Positions 33,035 to 41,702 of a stretch of 43,660 nt of DNA are shown here, piece by piece. A program made the position numbers and the translations under genes. A model generated the notes under the pieces. The model did no database searches and had not been told where the DNA came from. It saw nothing but the letters and a program-made list of their open reading frames with translations. Numbering within the stretch: the first letter of the stretch is position 1; every line of letters begins with the position of its first letter. Source of the stretch: JALUZX01 sp964561605 (lineage in GTDB: Bacteria > Planctomycetota > UBA1135 > JALUZX01); contig CAZLQD010000030.1 of NCBI GenBank assembly GCA_964561605.1, forward strand, positions 1 through 43,660. Direction: 5' to 3'.

Positions 33035-35737
33035 GTGAAGCACATCTCCAGGAACACCCTTGTCCTCCTCCTCCTGCTGTCCCTCCTCTCCCTTCCCGGC
33101 CTGAGGGCCTGGGGGTTCCTCCCGGCCCCCCGGGGTCCGGAAGGCCTCCCCCGGGTCCTCCTGATCGGAGACTCCATATGCAACGGATACCGCAAGACCG
33201 TGCTCCGTCTCCTGGAAGGAAAGGCCTCCGTGGACGCCTGGATCACCCCCCTCCACCTGGGCTCCAGGGGCCTCCTGAAGGAACTCCGCCGCGTCCTGGA
33301 CCATGGGCCCTACCAGGTCATCCACTTCAACCTCGGCCTCCACGGGTGGGAGGAGGGTAGAATCCCCAAAGGGAGATACGCCGATCTCCTCGGCCGTTAC
33401 ATCCTCTTCCTCCAGGCCCACGCCCCGGGAGCTTCCCTGGTCTGGGCCTCCACCACCCCCATCACCGTCCGGGGCGAACCCACCCGACCCGACCCGTCCC
33501 GGAACCCCGTGATCGTCAGGCGGAACGCCCTGGCCCTCGGGGTGATCCGTGACTTCGGCGTCGCCCTGGACGATCTCTACGCCACGGCATGCCGCCACAT
33601 GGAGCTGAGATCCAAGGACGGCTTTCATTTCACCTCCAAGGGATCCAGACTCCTTGGAGAGCAAGTGGCCCGGTCCGTCGAGTCGGCACTGGAAGCCCGC
33701 CGGAAGAGCCCCCCGGCCGGGCCCATCCTCCTCTACGCCGCCCCTTGGGGCCGCCCGGGAGCATCGGGAACCCTGGAAGATCCTTTCCCCACCCTCCAGG
33801 CCGCCAGGGACGCCCTCAGGAAGGCCCGGAAGAAGGCCCCTCTTCCCAGGGGCGGAGCCCGAATCTTCCTGAGGGGGGGAATCTACAGGCTGGACCGGCC
33901 CTTGGTCCTGACACCCCGGGACGGAGGGCGGCGGGACGCCCCCGTGATCTACGCCGCCTTTCCCGGGGAGACCCCCGTTCTCACCGGGGGCGTTCCCATC
34001 ACGGGATGGAAACGCCTGGACCGCCCGCCGGCCGTCCTTCCTGCCGAGGCCCGGGGAAAGGTCTGGTACGCCCCGGTTCCCGGAGGATTCCTTTTCCACT
34101 ACCTCTTCGTCGACGGGAAGCGGGCCATCCGCTCCCGCTCGGTGAACCACGACGATTGGCGGCGTTGGCCGAAGGATTTCACCTTCGGCCCACCCGATCC
34201 CAAGGGACAACTCCTGACCTTCCGGAACAAGAAGATCCTTGCGGGCCTCCCCTCCAACGGCGACGTGGAGATGGTCCTCATCCTGGCCCAGTACGGAAAG
34301 ATGGCCAACGGAGTCCTCACCGACATCGACCCGGCGAAAGGCACCGCCCGCTGGAACGACACCATGCAGAACGTGGTGCCTTCCCGGAACATCCACGAGC
34401 GGGCCTACCGCCTGGAGAACGCCCTGGCCTTCCTGGACGAGCCCGGCGAGTGGGCCGTAGACTCCTCCGCCGGCAGGGTCTACTACTGGCCTCCCGGAGG
34501 AAGCATGGAAGGGGCGCTGGTGGAAGCCCCCCGCCTCTACGAGTTGATCCGCCTTGAAGGAAATCCGGGGAGAGGACCCAAGGTGCGATTCGTGGAGATC
34601 CGGGGGCTGGAGCTCAAATGCACCGACCGCCTTCCCGAGAACCGGTGGCCCAGGAAGTGGCTCAGGCGCCAGTGGGAGATCCCCGACGGGACGGTCTACA
34701 TCTCCGACGCCGCAGACTGCGCCGTCACAGGTTGCCGGATCGTGGACGCCGGAGGCTACGGAATCGTTCTCCACCACGAGGCCCGCCGGTGCCGGATCAT
34801 CCGCAACGAAATCGGAAGGACCGGGGCGGGAGGGGTCTTCCTCGAGGGGTACGGCCCGGGCTTCACCGACGTGAACAAGCACAACCTGGTCTCCTGCAAC
34901 TGGCTCCACGACCACGGCTTGGGCAACTACTGGCACTCGCCGGGAGTCCAGATCTACCAGAGCGGCTGGAACCTGGTGGAGCTCAACCTCATCCAGCGTT
35001 CCGCCTACAACGGGATCTCCACCACCGGAGCGCCCCCGGACAGCCTCTCCCGCATCGAATACGTGGAACCCGGACACTTCCAGGGCCAATGGGAACCCTG
35101 GAGCATGTTCGCCCCCAAGACAGAGGACTGGCCGAAAGACCTTCTCGAAAAGATCCGAAAGGGCAAATTCAAATTCGACAGGGAGACGGTAAAGCCCTTC
35201 CTGCATTCCAACGGGAACCTCGTCGCCCTGAACGTGATCGTCGAGCCCCACATCCTCCTCAACGAAGGAGGGGCGATCTACGCCTGGTCCATCGGCAAGT
35301 GGAACATCTGGAGGGCCAACCTGATCTACAAGTCGCGGGGCATGCCCGCATCTTCGGTGATCGCCCTGGACGACAGGGTGGAATTCACCACGGTGGAAGA
35401 CAACGTCTTCTGGGTGGAAGGAACGATACTGAACGGCGTGGGAGTCCGGCCGACCGAGAGGGGCAATCTCTTCGACCACAACGTCCGCGCCTGTTACGAT
35501 CCCCGATTTCCCTCCAGGCGGAACCGCCTCCTCGGAAAATCCTGGGTCGACGATCCCGGAAGGGCACCCCTGGACCGGCTCTTCCGGGTCGTCCTTTCCC
35601 GGGTCACCGCCATGGGAGGGTGGCCTTGCCATCCCCGGGTGGGCATTCCGGGGCCGGAAGGAAACCGTTCCGGCCGGAAGCTCCCCCGGGGGCCTTCGGT
35701 GAAGCCCGAGGACATGCACGACGTCATCGACAAGTGA
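33035..35737 (+). CDS. SGNH esterase fused to parallel beta-helix
   Basis: 900 residues from a GTG with CCGGAG upstream. A signal peptide covers about 1-25. Residues 38-215 are an SGNH/GDSL-type hydrolase: Ser47 in LLIGDSICNGY, and Asp195/His198 in DGFHFTS; the Asn of the oxyanion block is in FNLGLHGWE. From about 232 starts a pectate-lyase-like right-handed beta-helix, with the typical opening of short repeats (GTLEDPFPTLQAARDALR) and later ADCAVTGCRIVDAGGYGI and NEIGRTGAGGVF. This pairs an esterase or deacetylase with a helix that binds or cleaves polysaccharide. A lyase Lys/Arg set is not evident to me, so the helix may be a hydrolase or only a binder. Confidence 0.85.
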   Translation: MKHISRNTLVLLLLLSLLSLPGLRAWGFLPAPRGPEGLPRVLLIGDSICNGYRKTVLRLLEGKASVDAWITPLHLGSRGLLKELRRVLDHGPYQVIHFNLGLHGWEEGRIPKGRYADLLGRYILFLQAHAPGASLVWASTTPITVRGEPTRPDPSRNPVIVRRNALALGVIRDFGVALDDLYATACRHMELRSKDGFHFTSKGSRLLGEQVARSVESALEARRKSPPAGPILLYAAPWGRPGASGTLEDPFPTLQAARDALRKARKKAPLPRGGARIFLRGGIYRLDRPLVLTPRDGGRRDAPVIYAAFPGETPVLTGGVPITGWKRLDRPPAVLPAEARGKVWYAPVPGGFLFHYLFVDGKRAIRSRSVNHDDWRRWPKDFTFGPPDPKGQLLTFRNKKILAGLPSNGDVEMVLILAQYGKMANGVLTDIDPAKGTARWNDTMQNVVPSRNIHERAYRLENALAFLDEPGEWAVDSSAGRVYYWPPGGSMEGALVEAPRLYELIRLEGNPGRGPKVRFVEIRGLELKCTDRLPENRWPRKWLRRQWEIPDGTVYISDAADCAVTGCRIVDAGGYGIVLHHEARRCRIIRNEIGRTGAGGVFLEGYGPGFTDVNKHNLVSCNWLHDHGLGNYWHSPGVQIYQSGWNLVELNLIQRSAYNGISTTGAPPDSLSRIEYVEPGHFQGQWEPWSMFAPKTEDWPKDLLEKIRKGKFKFDRETVKPFLHSNGNLVALNVIVEPHILLNEGGAIYAWSIGKWNIWRANLIYKSRGMPASSVIALDDRVEFTTVEDNVFWVEGTILNGVGVRPTERGNLFDHNVRACYDPRFPSRRNRLLGKSWVDDPGRAPLDRLFRVVLSRVTAMGGWPCHPRVGIPGPEGNRSGRKLPRGPSVKPEDMHDVIDK

Positions 35738-35924
35738 CCCCCTCCGGCCCCTTGCCTGGCGGAAGGCCCGGGAGAACGTCCTCCCGGCGCCATGCTCCGC
35801 CAGGGCCCGGCACTCCCTCCCAAGGTCCGCCCGGTCGCACCGGGACCACCTCTGTCCCGGGAAGGCCACGGAGAGTTTCCAGGCGGCCCCGGCGACTCTC
35901 CCTCGTTCTGGTAATCTGACCCCA

Positions 35925-36064
35925 GAGGCGAACCGCCTCCGCCGAGCCGAAAAGCCTCAAGAAGGAAGGGCGGAGCGGATCTTTCCTCTTCGGAGCTGGG
36001 ACCCGAACCTCCAGGCGCCCGGCCGGTATCTCCATCGGGACGGAACCGGCCGGGCGTTTTCTTT
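35925..36064 (+). ncRNA. Structured region ending in an intrinsic terminator
   Basis: On the plus strand a first hairpin GAGGCG/CGCCTC lies at 35925-35939. A longer imperfect stem follows in 35945-35997 with AGCCGAA against TTCG..GCT outside and AGGAAGG against CTTTCCT inside. The terminator comes last. It does not match a riboswitch or standard RNA that I recognise, and it may simply be a long 3' end of the SGNH transcript. Confidence 0.3.
36016..36064 (+). terminator. Strong rho-independent terminator
   Basis: A perfect 12-bp stem, CGCCCGGCCGGT (36016-36027) with ACCGGCCGGGCG (36045-36056), is followed by TTTTCTTT. Orientation is plus, so it closes the transcript of the SGNH gene about 280 bases beyond its stop, or an independent small RNA. 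Confidence 0.8.
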
Positions 36065-36097
36065 GGGTCTCCGGGCGCCGGCCGTCCCCCGGCCCCC

Positions 36098-37171
36098 CTA
36101 CCCTTCTCCCTTGATCGCCCGGATCATGGCCCAGAAGTTCTCCATGGGCGTATCGAGCTGGACGTGATGAGTGGGCCCCAGGATGAGCCCTCCTCCCTTG
36201 CCCACGGTCCGGATTCTCTCTTCGACTTCCGCCCGGACTTGTTCCGGCGTCCCGTACGGAAGGGTGTACTGCTCGTCGATGGTCCCCCAGAAGCAGAGCC
36301 GGTCTCCGTAGAGGCGCTTCAATCTCGCCGGATCCATGGAGCCGGGCTGGACGGGGTTGAGCACGTCCAGGCCGATGTCGATCAGGTCCGGGATGATCGG
36401 TTCGATGAAACCATCGGAGTGGTAGGCGATCTTGATCCCGGGATCGATCTCCTTTATGCGCCGGAAGATCTCCGCCATCCGGGGCTTGAAAAACTTCCGC
36501 CACAGAGCGGGGGAGATCATCATTCTGTTCTGCTCCCCCATGTCGTCACCCAGCCAGATCATGTCCACGCCCATGGTCGCCAGCCGGACGGCCGTAACCA
36601 GATGATACTTGTATGGAATATCCAGGATCTTCTCGGCGAGTTCCGGATTTTCCAGGAGATCCATGAGCATCCGGCTAAGTCCCCTGAGAGCCCAGGCGGT
36701 CTCCCAGATCGTGCATACCGCCACGCCCACGATCCAGTAATCCTCCCCGAACTCCCGGATCACCCTGCGGGCTTCCTCGTAGAGCTCCGGCCTGTTGGGA
36801 TCGGGAGGGACGTATGTCTCGATCGCGTCGTCCTCGGCCAAGGGGTGGCCGTCGATCTCCATGTAGTATCCCTTGCCGAAGGGCGTCTCGTAGGGCGCGG
36901 CGATCCAGTGGACTCCCCACTCGTCGGTATACTCCGTCCCGGCGTGGCTGTAGGAGTTCACCCAGCCCACCGATGTGAGCAGCATGTCTTCCCCCAAGGC
37001 CCTCTCCAGGGCGTAGGTGTTCCCCCCGCCGTGGGGGTTGTGGGAGGAGATGTCGATCCCCAGGTCCTCGGCCAGCCTCCCGGCGAACTCGGGGGTGAAG
37101 CTCACCTGCATGGGAGGCCGATCGGTCTCCTTCATGGAGAGGGCGGCCCGGACACGCTCCTTGGGCTTCAT
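36098..37171 (-). CDS. URO-D superfamily protein (methyltransferase-like)
   Basis: 357 residues. The sequence matches the uroporphyrinogen decarboxylase superfamily barrel, in the branch of uncharacterised MtaA/CmuA-like methyltransferases rather than HemE: it opens MKPKERVRAALSMKETDRPP and continues with WLGDDMGEQNRMMISPALWRKFFKP, YHSDGFIEPIIPDLIDIG and GGGLILGPTHHVQ near the C-terminus. The HemE signature is absent. Members act in methyl-group transfer, demethylation or tetrapyrrole metabolism. AGGAGGA precedes the ATG at 37171. No partner corrinoid protein is encoded nearby. Confidence 0.82.
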   Translation of the reverse strand: MKPKERVRAALSMKETDRPPMQVSFTPEFAGRLAEDLGIDISSHNPHGGGNTYALERALGEDMLLTSVGWVNSYSHAGTEYTDEWGVHWIAAPYETPFGKGYYMEIDGHPLAEDDAIETYVPPDPNRPELYEEARRVIREFGEDYWIVGVAVCTIWETAWALRGLSRMLMDLLENPELAEKILDIPYKYHLVTAVRLATMGVDMIWLGDDMGEQNRMMISPALWRKFFKPRMAEIFRRIKEIDPGIKIAYHSDGFIEPIIPDLIDIGLDVLNPVQPGSMDPARLKRLYGDRLCFWGTIDEQYTLPYGTPEQVRAEVEERIRTVGKGGGLILGPTHHVQLDTPMENFWAMIRAIKGEG

Positions 37172-37719
37172 GGGATCCTCCTGGATGGGACAGGGACGGT
37201 CTCCCCGGTTCGGGAGGGGGTCGGAAAGCCTACCACTAAGGGAAACGGTGAGAAACAGGTAATGATACGGCTCCACCCTTCTTCCACCAGACCCGGTGGA
37301 AAGAGGCCTCCATGAAGACCAACCGGCTCGACCCGTCGGCCCCGGCAGTCCTGCCCCCCCACGCACGGGACCGGCCAGCCGCCCCCGAGGAAGAAGGAAA
37401 GGACAAAAAGATCCTCGAGGCCAGGGAGGAGACTTACCTCAAGGCAAGAAGAGAAAAGCCCAACAGGAGGCGAGGCGGGATCAGGGATTGGAACTGGGTA
37501 GAGGTGGCCCACCTCGATCCTCCTCTCAAGAAAGAACGAGAAGTGTGGATGGCTCGATGTCAACCTTCCAGGCGGCATCTACCCTGAGACATACCGAAAG
37601 CAAAGGGAAACCTGCACCCCTGCCGGGACAGAGTCATGGAAAAGGGGAATTTTGCGCCTTGCGGAGCGCGAGTTACAACCAAGTGATTATTCGAAAGGAT
37701 CCAGAATTTGCTATCCTTT
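37172..37719. other. Intergenic region at GC/AT boundary
   Basis: Between the URO-D gene start and the first gene of the AT-rich block; base composition falls from about 37.55 kb on. A plus-strand reading frame at 37312-37587 (91 residues) has a weak AGAGG site and GC-rich third positions at first, but resembles nothing I know and drifts into the AT-rich DNA. A small hairpin GAGGTG/CACCTC lies at 37501-37515. Confidence 0.4.
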
Positions 37720-38169
37720 CTACTTATCATCCACGAAATAATCTGGATGAATAGAATATTTCGCCCCCAACTTTCTAATCACCGTGTCCAAATCTTTCCC
37801 TGAAAACTTGACAAGCCCCTGGTTCGACCAAAAAGGATAACAGCCATAGACATAAAGGGATCCGGCTCCCAATTTTTGGTTACCCCATTCGATTCTGCCC
37901 AAACACAACCGTAGTTCAATCCACTTTGTCCACCATATTGAAATATTGCTTTTCTGTATGGCCGCATCCAATTCCGAAAGAATAGACCTGTCATGGACTA
38001 ACATACTTTTCCCGAAAAACCAAACCCTGGCTTCCTCCAAACCCCCAAGCTTCGGTTTCCTGTAAATCCAATGCAGGAAAAACTTCGTGAAGACACCACC
38101 GGCGACAACGACAAATGCGGAAAACGTAGCGGCCCATAAAAAATGCCGCCGAGATGGTACCAATCTCAT
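37720..38169 (-). CDS. Membrane-anchored hypothetical protein
   Basis: 149 residues. A hydrophobic segment at about 10-30 follows a basic N-terminus (MRLVPSRRHFLWAATFSAFVV), so it is a signal anchor or Tat-like leader. The rest is an unrecognised small domain with YVYGCYPFWSNQGLVKFSGKDLD. AAGGAAGG precedes the ATG. It is the first gene seen in the AT-rich block; no relatives come to mind. Confidence 0.55.
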   Translation of the reverse strand: MRLVPSRRHFLWAATFSAFVVVAGGVFTKFFLHWIYRKPKLGGLEEARVWFFGKSMLVHDRSILSELDAAIQKSNISIWWTKWIELRLCLGRIEWGNQKLGAGSLYVYGCYPFWSNQGLVKFSGKDLDTVIRKLGAKYSIHPDYFVDDK

Positions 38170-38346
38170 TTTACGTCCTTCCTTTTAGGAAAAATGGTTT
38201 TCTTTGAACAATATCCGATTATTGGGTAGGCAGCCCCTGTGCATCCTATTGCCTTTACCCCCATCACTTTGGCCGCAGCTTCCAGGAAAGCCCAACCTCT
38301 TTCCCCTTTTGCCACCTCACAGCCAAAAAAGAAAACCACCCCATCT

Positions 38347-38954
38347 TTACAAAATTTCCCCTTTTACTACCGGGAGCGGTAAACATTTTATACTCTGGTC
38401 GAGCGCATATCTGACATCCTTTGCACGAAAATTGCTCCTTGCCTTCATTGGAAACATCTGAACGCTCTTAAGATATGACCGAACTGCTGTCATCATTTCC
38501 CAAAGGCAATTCGGTCTTTGACGGCCAAGAGCGTCGCCTTTGACGTCGTTGTCAAGGTATTGGCCTGGTTCGAGCCCCGGTGCGAAATTTTGGTATAAGA
38601 AAAGGTTGATCCTGTCGGAATGACTGGAAATCCAATTTCCCTCTTTTACGGACCGGTGGACGGGATGCCCATTCAGAATCGAATGCGCCTTCCTATTGGT
38701 GTACCTGACAAGGCGACCAAGGAGCTTTACCATCCCCTTACTGGTGAAGCACTATCTTAATACCATGAAGGAAAGGCTCCCCCTGCTTGTAATTGCAGAC
38801 ACAACAATGCAAGCAAACCTATGACCTGCCCCAGGAATCACAGGAGTTTTACCTCGAGGAGCACAGCTTCGTCAAGCTTGGCAATCAGACCGCAACACCA
38901 TCTAAGCTATTCTTGGGCCTCGGGAGAAATCCTTCGTGCAGCCTTCTTGCTCAT
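38347..38954 (-). pseudogene. Decayed IS630-family transposase
   Basis: The remains of a DDE transposase read across stops and frameshifts on the minus strand. The start MSKKAARRISPEAQE (ATG at 38954) resembles the IS630 N-terminus. Most of the next region is deleted. Then come APRGKTPVIP, VSAITSRGSLSFMVLR, a TAG at 38754-38752, and an open segment of 128 residues containing LVRYTNRK, NGHPVHRS, APGLEPGQYLDNDVKGDALGR and AKDVRYAL. The Asp of the DGxPVHRS motif is Asn and the Glu of the final NPDE(Y/L) motif is Gln, so the catalytic triad is lost. Terminal inverted repeats could not be identified. It marks past mobile-element activity in this block. Confidence 0.75.
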
Positions 38955-39041
38955 GCCACCTTTTTAGTTTATCTTAGAGGCTTAATCCGGTATTTTTCGC
39001 ACGGACAGGAAATGGGCGAGCCTTACAGGAAACTCTCTATT

Positions 39042-39827
39042 TTATTTTTCTAAGCGTTCCAATCTTATAACCAATTTATTGTGATCCCCCCAATTACCAG
39101 AAGGAACACTGAAAACCTTCCTCTTGTAACCTTTGGCCATGAAAACAATTCTGGTCAAAAAATACTTGAAACCTTCACCAAACGAATTCTTGCATAGGTA
39201 TACTATAAATCCCCCCTCCTCATCATTCGATAGTGGAGCCAGGCAGCCAAACCTTCTCGAAAAGCCAACCCGAGCAAAAGAACTATTCCACCCAACAACT
39301 TGGGACAAATCGAGGGGGGAATATTCTATTGATCCCTCAAAATCTATGATTTTCTTCCCCGACCTGGAATCCAAACAAACTCCTTTCAAGGCCTTACATT
39401 CATTAAGATACCATACCTTCGATATTCTCTGTTCCACTCCACCAACCGATCCGCCATGGCAACCCAAAGCCAATCTATCCCCTTCGATGGGCCTAAAACT
39501 CCATGGATTGTCTCCAGGGGTAACCATAACATCGTAATCCGCCAAAGGGAGCTTCTTTATCAAAAAACGTCCCGACTCTCCCGTTTTTATCACCACTTTG
39601 TTCTGGGAATTTCCACCCAAATCCCTCAAGACAATTTCGGCGCCTTTGAGAGGAACAACTGTACCGTCCATTTTTCTGCCAAAAACCACACCCTCCAAAA
39701 GACACCCCCCCCTAAAAGGCTTCCCAGCCTCCGGGCTCGGGGCAAAGGCGACAATTGCACCACAAAGGATTCCCATGGGGAAGATCAGCCCCTTGTTGAT
39801 AATTCTTTGCGTTTTCTTCATTTTCAC
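39042..39827 (-). CDS. Secreted protein with carboxypeptidase-regulatory-like domain
   Basis: 261 residues. A signal peptide (about 1-30) is followed by LLEGVVFGRKMDGTVVPLKGAEIVLRD, the start of an Ig-like regulatory domain, and DYDVMVTPGDNPWSF. The C-terminal half is not recognised. AAAGGTG lies about 10 bases before the first ATG; a second ATG is two codons later. It begins 3 bases after the stop of the YD-repeat/Cys-rich gene, so both are probably one transcript. If that gene is a toxin-like effector, this product could be its partner or immunity protein; that is inference. Confidence 0.6.
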   Translation of the reverse strand: MKMKKTQRIINKGLIFPMGILCGAIVAFAPSPEAGKPFRGGCLLEGVVFGRKMDGTVVPLKGAEIVLRDLGGNSQNKVVIKTGESGRFLIKKLPLADYDVMVTPGDNPWSFRPIEGDRLALGCHGGSVGGVEQRISKVWYLNECKALKGVCLDSRSGKKIIDFEGSIEYSPLDLSQVVGWNSSFARVGFSRRFGCLAPLSNDEEGGFIVYLCKNSFGEGFKYFLTRIVFMAKGYKRKVFSVPSGNWGDHNKLVIRLERLEK

Positions 39828-39830
39828 ATT

Positions 39831-40469
39831 TCACCTTTTCTTCTTTGGGCCATTGGGAGTAATATCGGAAGGTTTCGGTTTACATACAAAAGTGCAAGAG
39901 CATACTTGTCCGCTTACCCTGAAATGGCATTTATCATTTTTCTTAATGCTGAAAGCACATGATTCCTTTTTTGCAAAACAATAATTTTGGCCTGGAACAC
40001 TTTTATCCAGCCCATATGGGCACCACTTTGGAGCAATATATTTTTCGAAATAGTCAAAGCATGTAAACCTATAGTGGACAGGAACTGTGGGCGGTTTGGG
40101 TGTATGGCCTGTTGGGGGTTTACTCGTTTCCTTTTCTTCCTTCTTTTCCTTTTCCCTTTTCGGGTTGGGCTTTACTTTTACCTCCTGTTGTTGAAAAAAG
40201 GTTCGGGTTTTTTGTTCAATCTTGCTTTTGCTTTCTTCCACCCCAACATTCTTATCTAATACAGGGTCAATAAAGGTCCCATGTATCTTGATCGGATCCA
40301 ATTCAAACTTTTCCTCCTGGGCGGAATAACCACACTCTAAACTTGTTTCGTGCTGTTCGGTATTTGGATTGCCCGTAGCGGGATCGAAGCGGGTGAGGCC
40401 GCCGTAGTAGTCGTATTGCCTCCACACGTATAGGGTGAGGTTGGCCCGGTTCCGGGATTGACAACTCAT
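39831..40469 (-). CDS. Truncated YD-repeat/RHS-like core with Cys-rich variable tail
   Basis: 212 residues. Residues 8-33 (NRANLTLYVWRQYDYYGG, then LTRFDPATGN) look like the YD-repeat part of an RHS-type polymorphic protein, encoded in GC-rich codons. At about residue 34 (roughly position 40370) the DNA becomes AT-rich. The tail contains a Lys/Glu/Pro-rich hinge (about 85-128) and a Cys-rich domain of about 75 residues (FTCFDYFEKYIAPKWCPYG; CHFRVSGQVCSCTFVC). No long core precedes it, so it is an orphan tip or truncated gene. The start is uncertain; the ribosome site (GGGGG) is weak. Confidence 0.5.
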   Translation of the reverse strand: MSCQSRNRANLTLYVWRQYDYYGGLTRFDPATGNPNTEQHETSLECGYSAQEEKFELDPIKIHGTFIDPVLDKNVGVEESKSKIEQKTRTFFQQQEVKVKPNPKREKEKKEEKETSKPPTGHTPKPPTVPVHYRFTCFDYFEKYIAPKWCPYGLDKSVPGQNYCFAKKESCAFSIKKNDKCHFRVSGQVCSCTFVCKPKPSDITPNGPKKKR

Positions 40470-40565
40470 CCCCCAAGAGTTTCACCATGTTTTTCAAAAC
40501 GAACCATGGCCGGTCTCTGCACCTGGTTCAACAAACAAAGTCGATTCGGTCAATTACCGTAAATT

Positions 40566-41135
40566 CTATTTATTCTCATCCTTTTCACCCCTGACTCTTT
40601 TTGCGGAATCAAGAAATTTTTCCCAGGCTTTTTTGAAAACTTTGTCGTTCATGGCTTTCTCGAAGTTTACAAGAAGCTTGTCATCCTCCCGGAAAACAAC
40701 CGGCCCGGGATGCTTGATATCGTTCCCCGGAAGACGTTCTTCTCCTGGAAGCACCTCAAAAATCCCCCATTTCCTGCAAAAATCCTTTTCTTCCAAGGTA
40801 AGGTAATCAGGCTCTCCATCAAGGCCGACCATGACCACATTTTTCCCTTTAGGAAAATCCAGGGTCATCTTCCCCAATACGCATTTCCCGGTATCAAAAT
40901 CAACCTTGAGGCTGACGGAAGGATCGAGCCAGAAAACCACCCTCTTCTCTTTTGGATTATCGTTGTTGTGGACACAACAATACCAATACTGGAGATCCTT
41001 CTTTCCCGTTCCATGAGAGGTCCTGAACGCCAAGATACTCCATCCCCGGTAACATCCCCCCAAAGAACCCAAAATCAACAACGAGAGGAATCCTAATATT
41101 CTCTTTTGGAACTGCCAACCACGAATTTTTCTCAT
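40566..41135 (-). CDS. Putative lipoprotein, AT-rich block
   Basis: 189 residues from the ATG at 41135, preceded by GAGGAGG. A basic start, a hydrophobic segment and LGSLGGC at about residues 20-26 give a lipobox. The mature part is not recognised; it contains LQYWYCCVHNNDNPKEKRVVFWLDP and a C-terminal charged helix. It is preceded by another island gene and followed by the YD-repeat gene after 96 bases. It could be a surface immunity or structural protein; no motif decides. Confidence 0.6.
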   Translation of the reverse strand: MRKIRGWQFQKRILGFLSLLILGSLGGCYRGWSILAFRTSHGTGKKDLQYWYCCVHNNDNPKEKRVVFWLDPSVSLKVDFDTGKCVLGKMTLDFPKGKNVVMVGLDGEPDYLTLEEKDFCRKWGIFEVLPGEERLPGNDIKHPGPVVFREDDKLLVNFEKAMNDKVFKKAWEKFLDSAKRVRGEKDENK

Positions 41136-41246
41136 CTTGCCTGCCTCCTCAAGAGCAAATTCCTTCCACAAGTCAAAACGGCCATATTCTGCTATTCGTC
41201 TTCCTTTCAGAAAATGTGCGATGGAAAGCCAAAAGCTTATTTGTTA

Positions 41247-41615
41247 CTATTTCATCTCCATGGGTTCATATGTGGGCCCATAATCAACAGGAACTTCCCC
41301 AGAAGGATACGGACTCTTGAAACCTTTTTCTTTGGCCTTATTCACACACCTCCACGTCCAAGAGAATTCCCCTTTTACGGGCTTCCAAAGCTTGCATCCT
41401 GGGAGCTGAAACCCAACCGTCCCCTTCTTTCCAATCGGAACCCCTACAGTTAGAACAGGTGTATCCCCAGTGCCTCCATAAGCAGAAATGTTTATTGACA
41501 CAAATTCGGTTCCCTGGCCAGAAATGTCTGGATCAATAACACCCCATGCACTGGAATCGCCATCAATCTTGGGATCCGGATCGTGCTCCACATATTTTCG
41601 ATAGTCTTTATCCAA
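41247..41615 (-). CDS. Hypothetical protein, possibly a truncated C-terminal fragment
   Basis: 122 residues if it starts at the TTG at 41615. An in-frame stop lies a few codons upstream and no proper ribosome-binding site is near; a GAGGA lies about 15 bases away. The sequence contains DPDPKIDGDSSAWGVIDPDISG, two Cys and a Gly/Pro/Tyr-rich end. It may be the remains of a C-terminal domain cut from a larger gene. No family is recognised. Confidence 0.4.
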   Translation of the reverse strand: MDKDYRKYVEHDPDPKIDGDSSAWGVIDPDISGQGTEFVSINISAYGGTGDTPVLTVGVPIGKKGTVGFQLPGCKLWKPVKGEFSWTWRCVNKAKEKGFKSPYPSGEVPVDYGPTYEPMEMK

Positions 41616-41702
41616 ATTTATAGCGATTTATCCTCAAAGCACGGCGCTTGATAAACATTAATAGCTAATGGACTTTTTTTACGCATCAGTACAATTGGAT
41701 CT

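Larger units (their letters stand above)
35738..36097. other. Intergenic region with structured segment
   Basis: A 360-base stretch between the SGNH gene and the convergent URO-D-like gene, with no convincing gene. Only its right half is distinctive; see the structured region at 35925-36064. Confidence 0.5.

Noticed and set aside
35960..36020. A TTCGGGT sequence on the minus strand suggesting a tRNA T-arm
   Set aside because: The five-base T-stem does not pair and the remaining arms are absent.
37312..37587. Small plus-strand gene of 91 residues at the GC/AT boundary
   Set aside because: Weak ribosome site, no similarity known, and composition changes inside the frame. Not excluded but not supported.
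40303..40497. Alternative frame of the YD-repeat region (64 residues)
   Set aside because: Third-position GC and the YD-repeat pattern favour the frame of the 212-residue protein.
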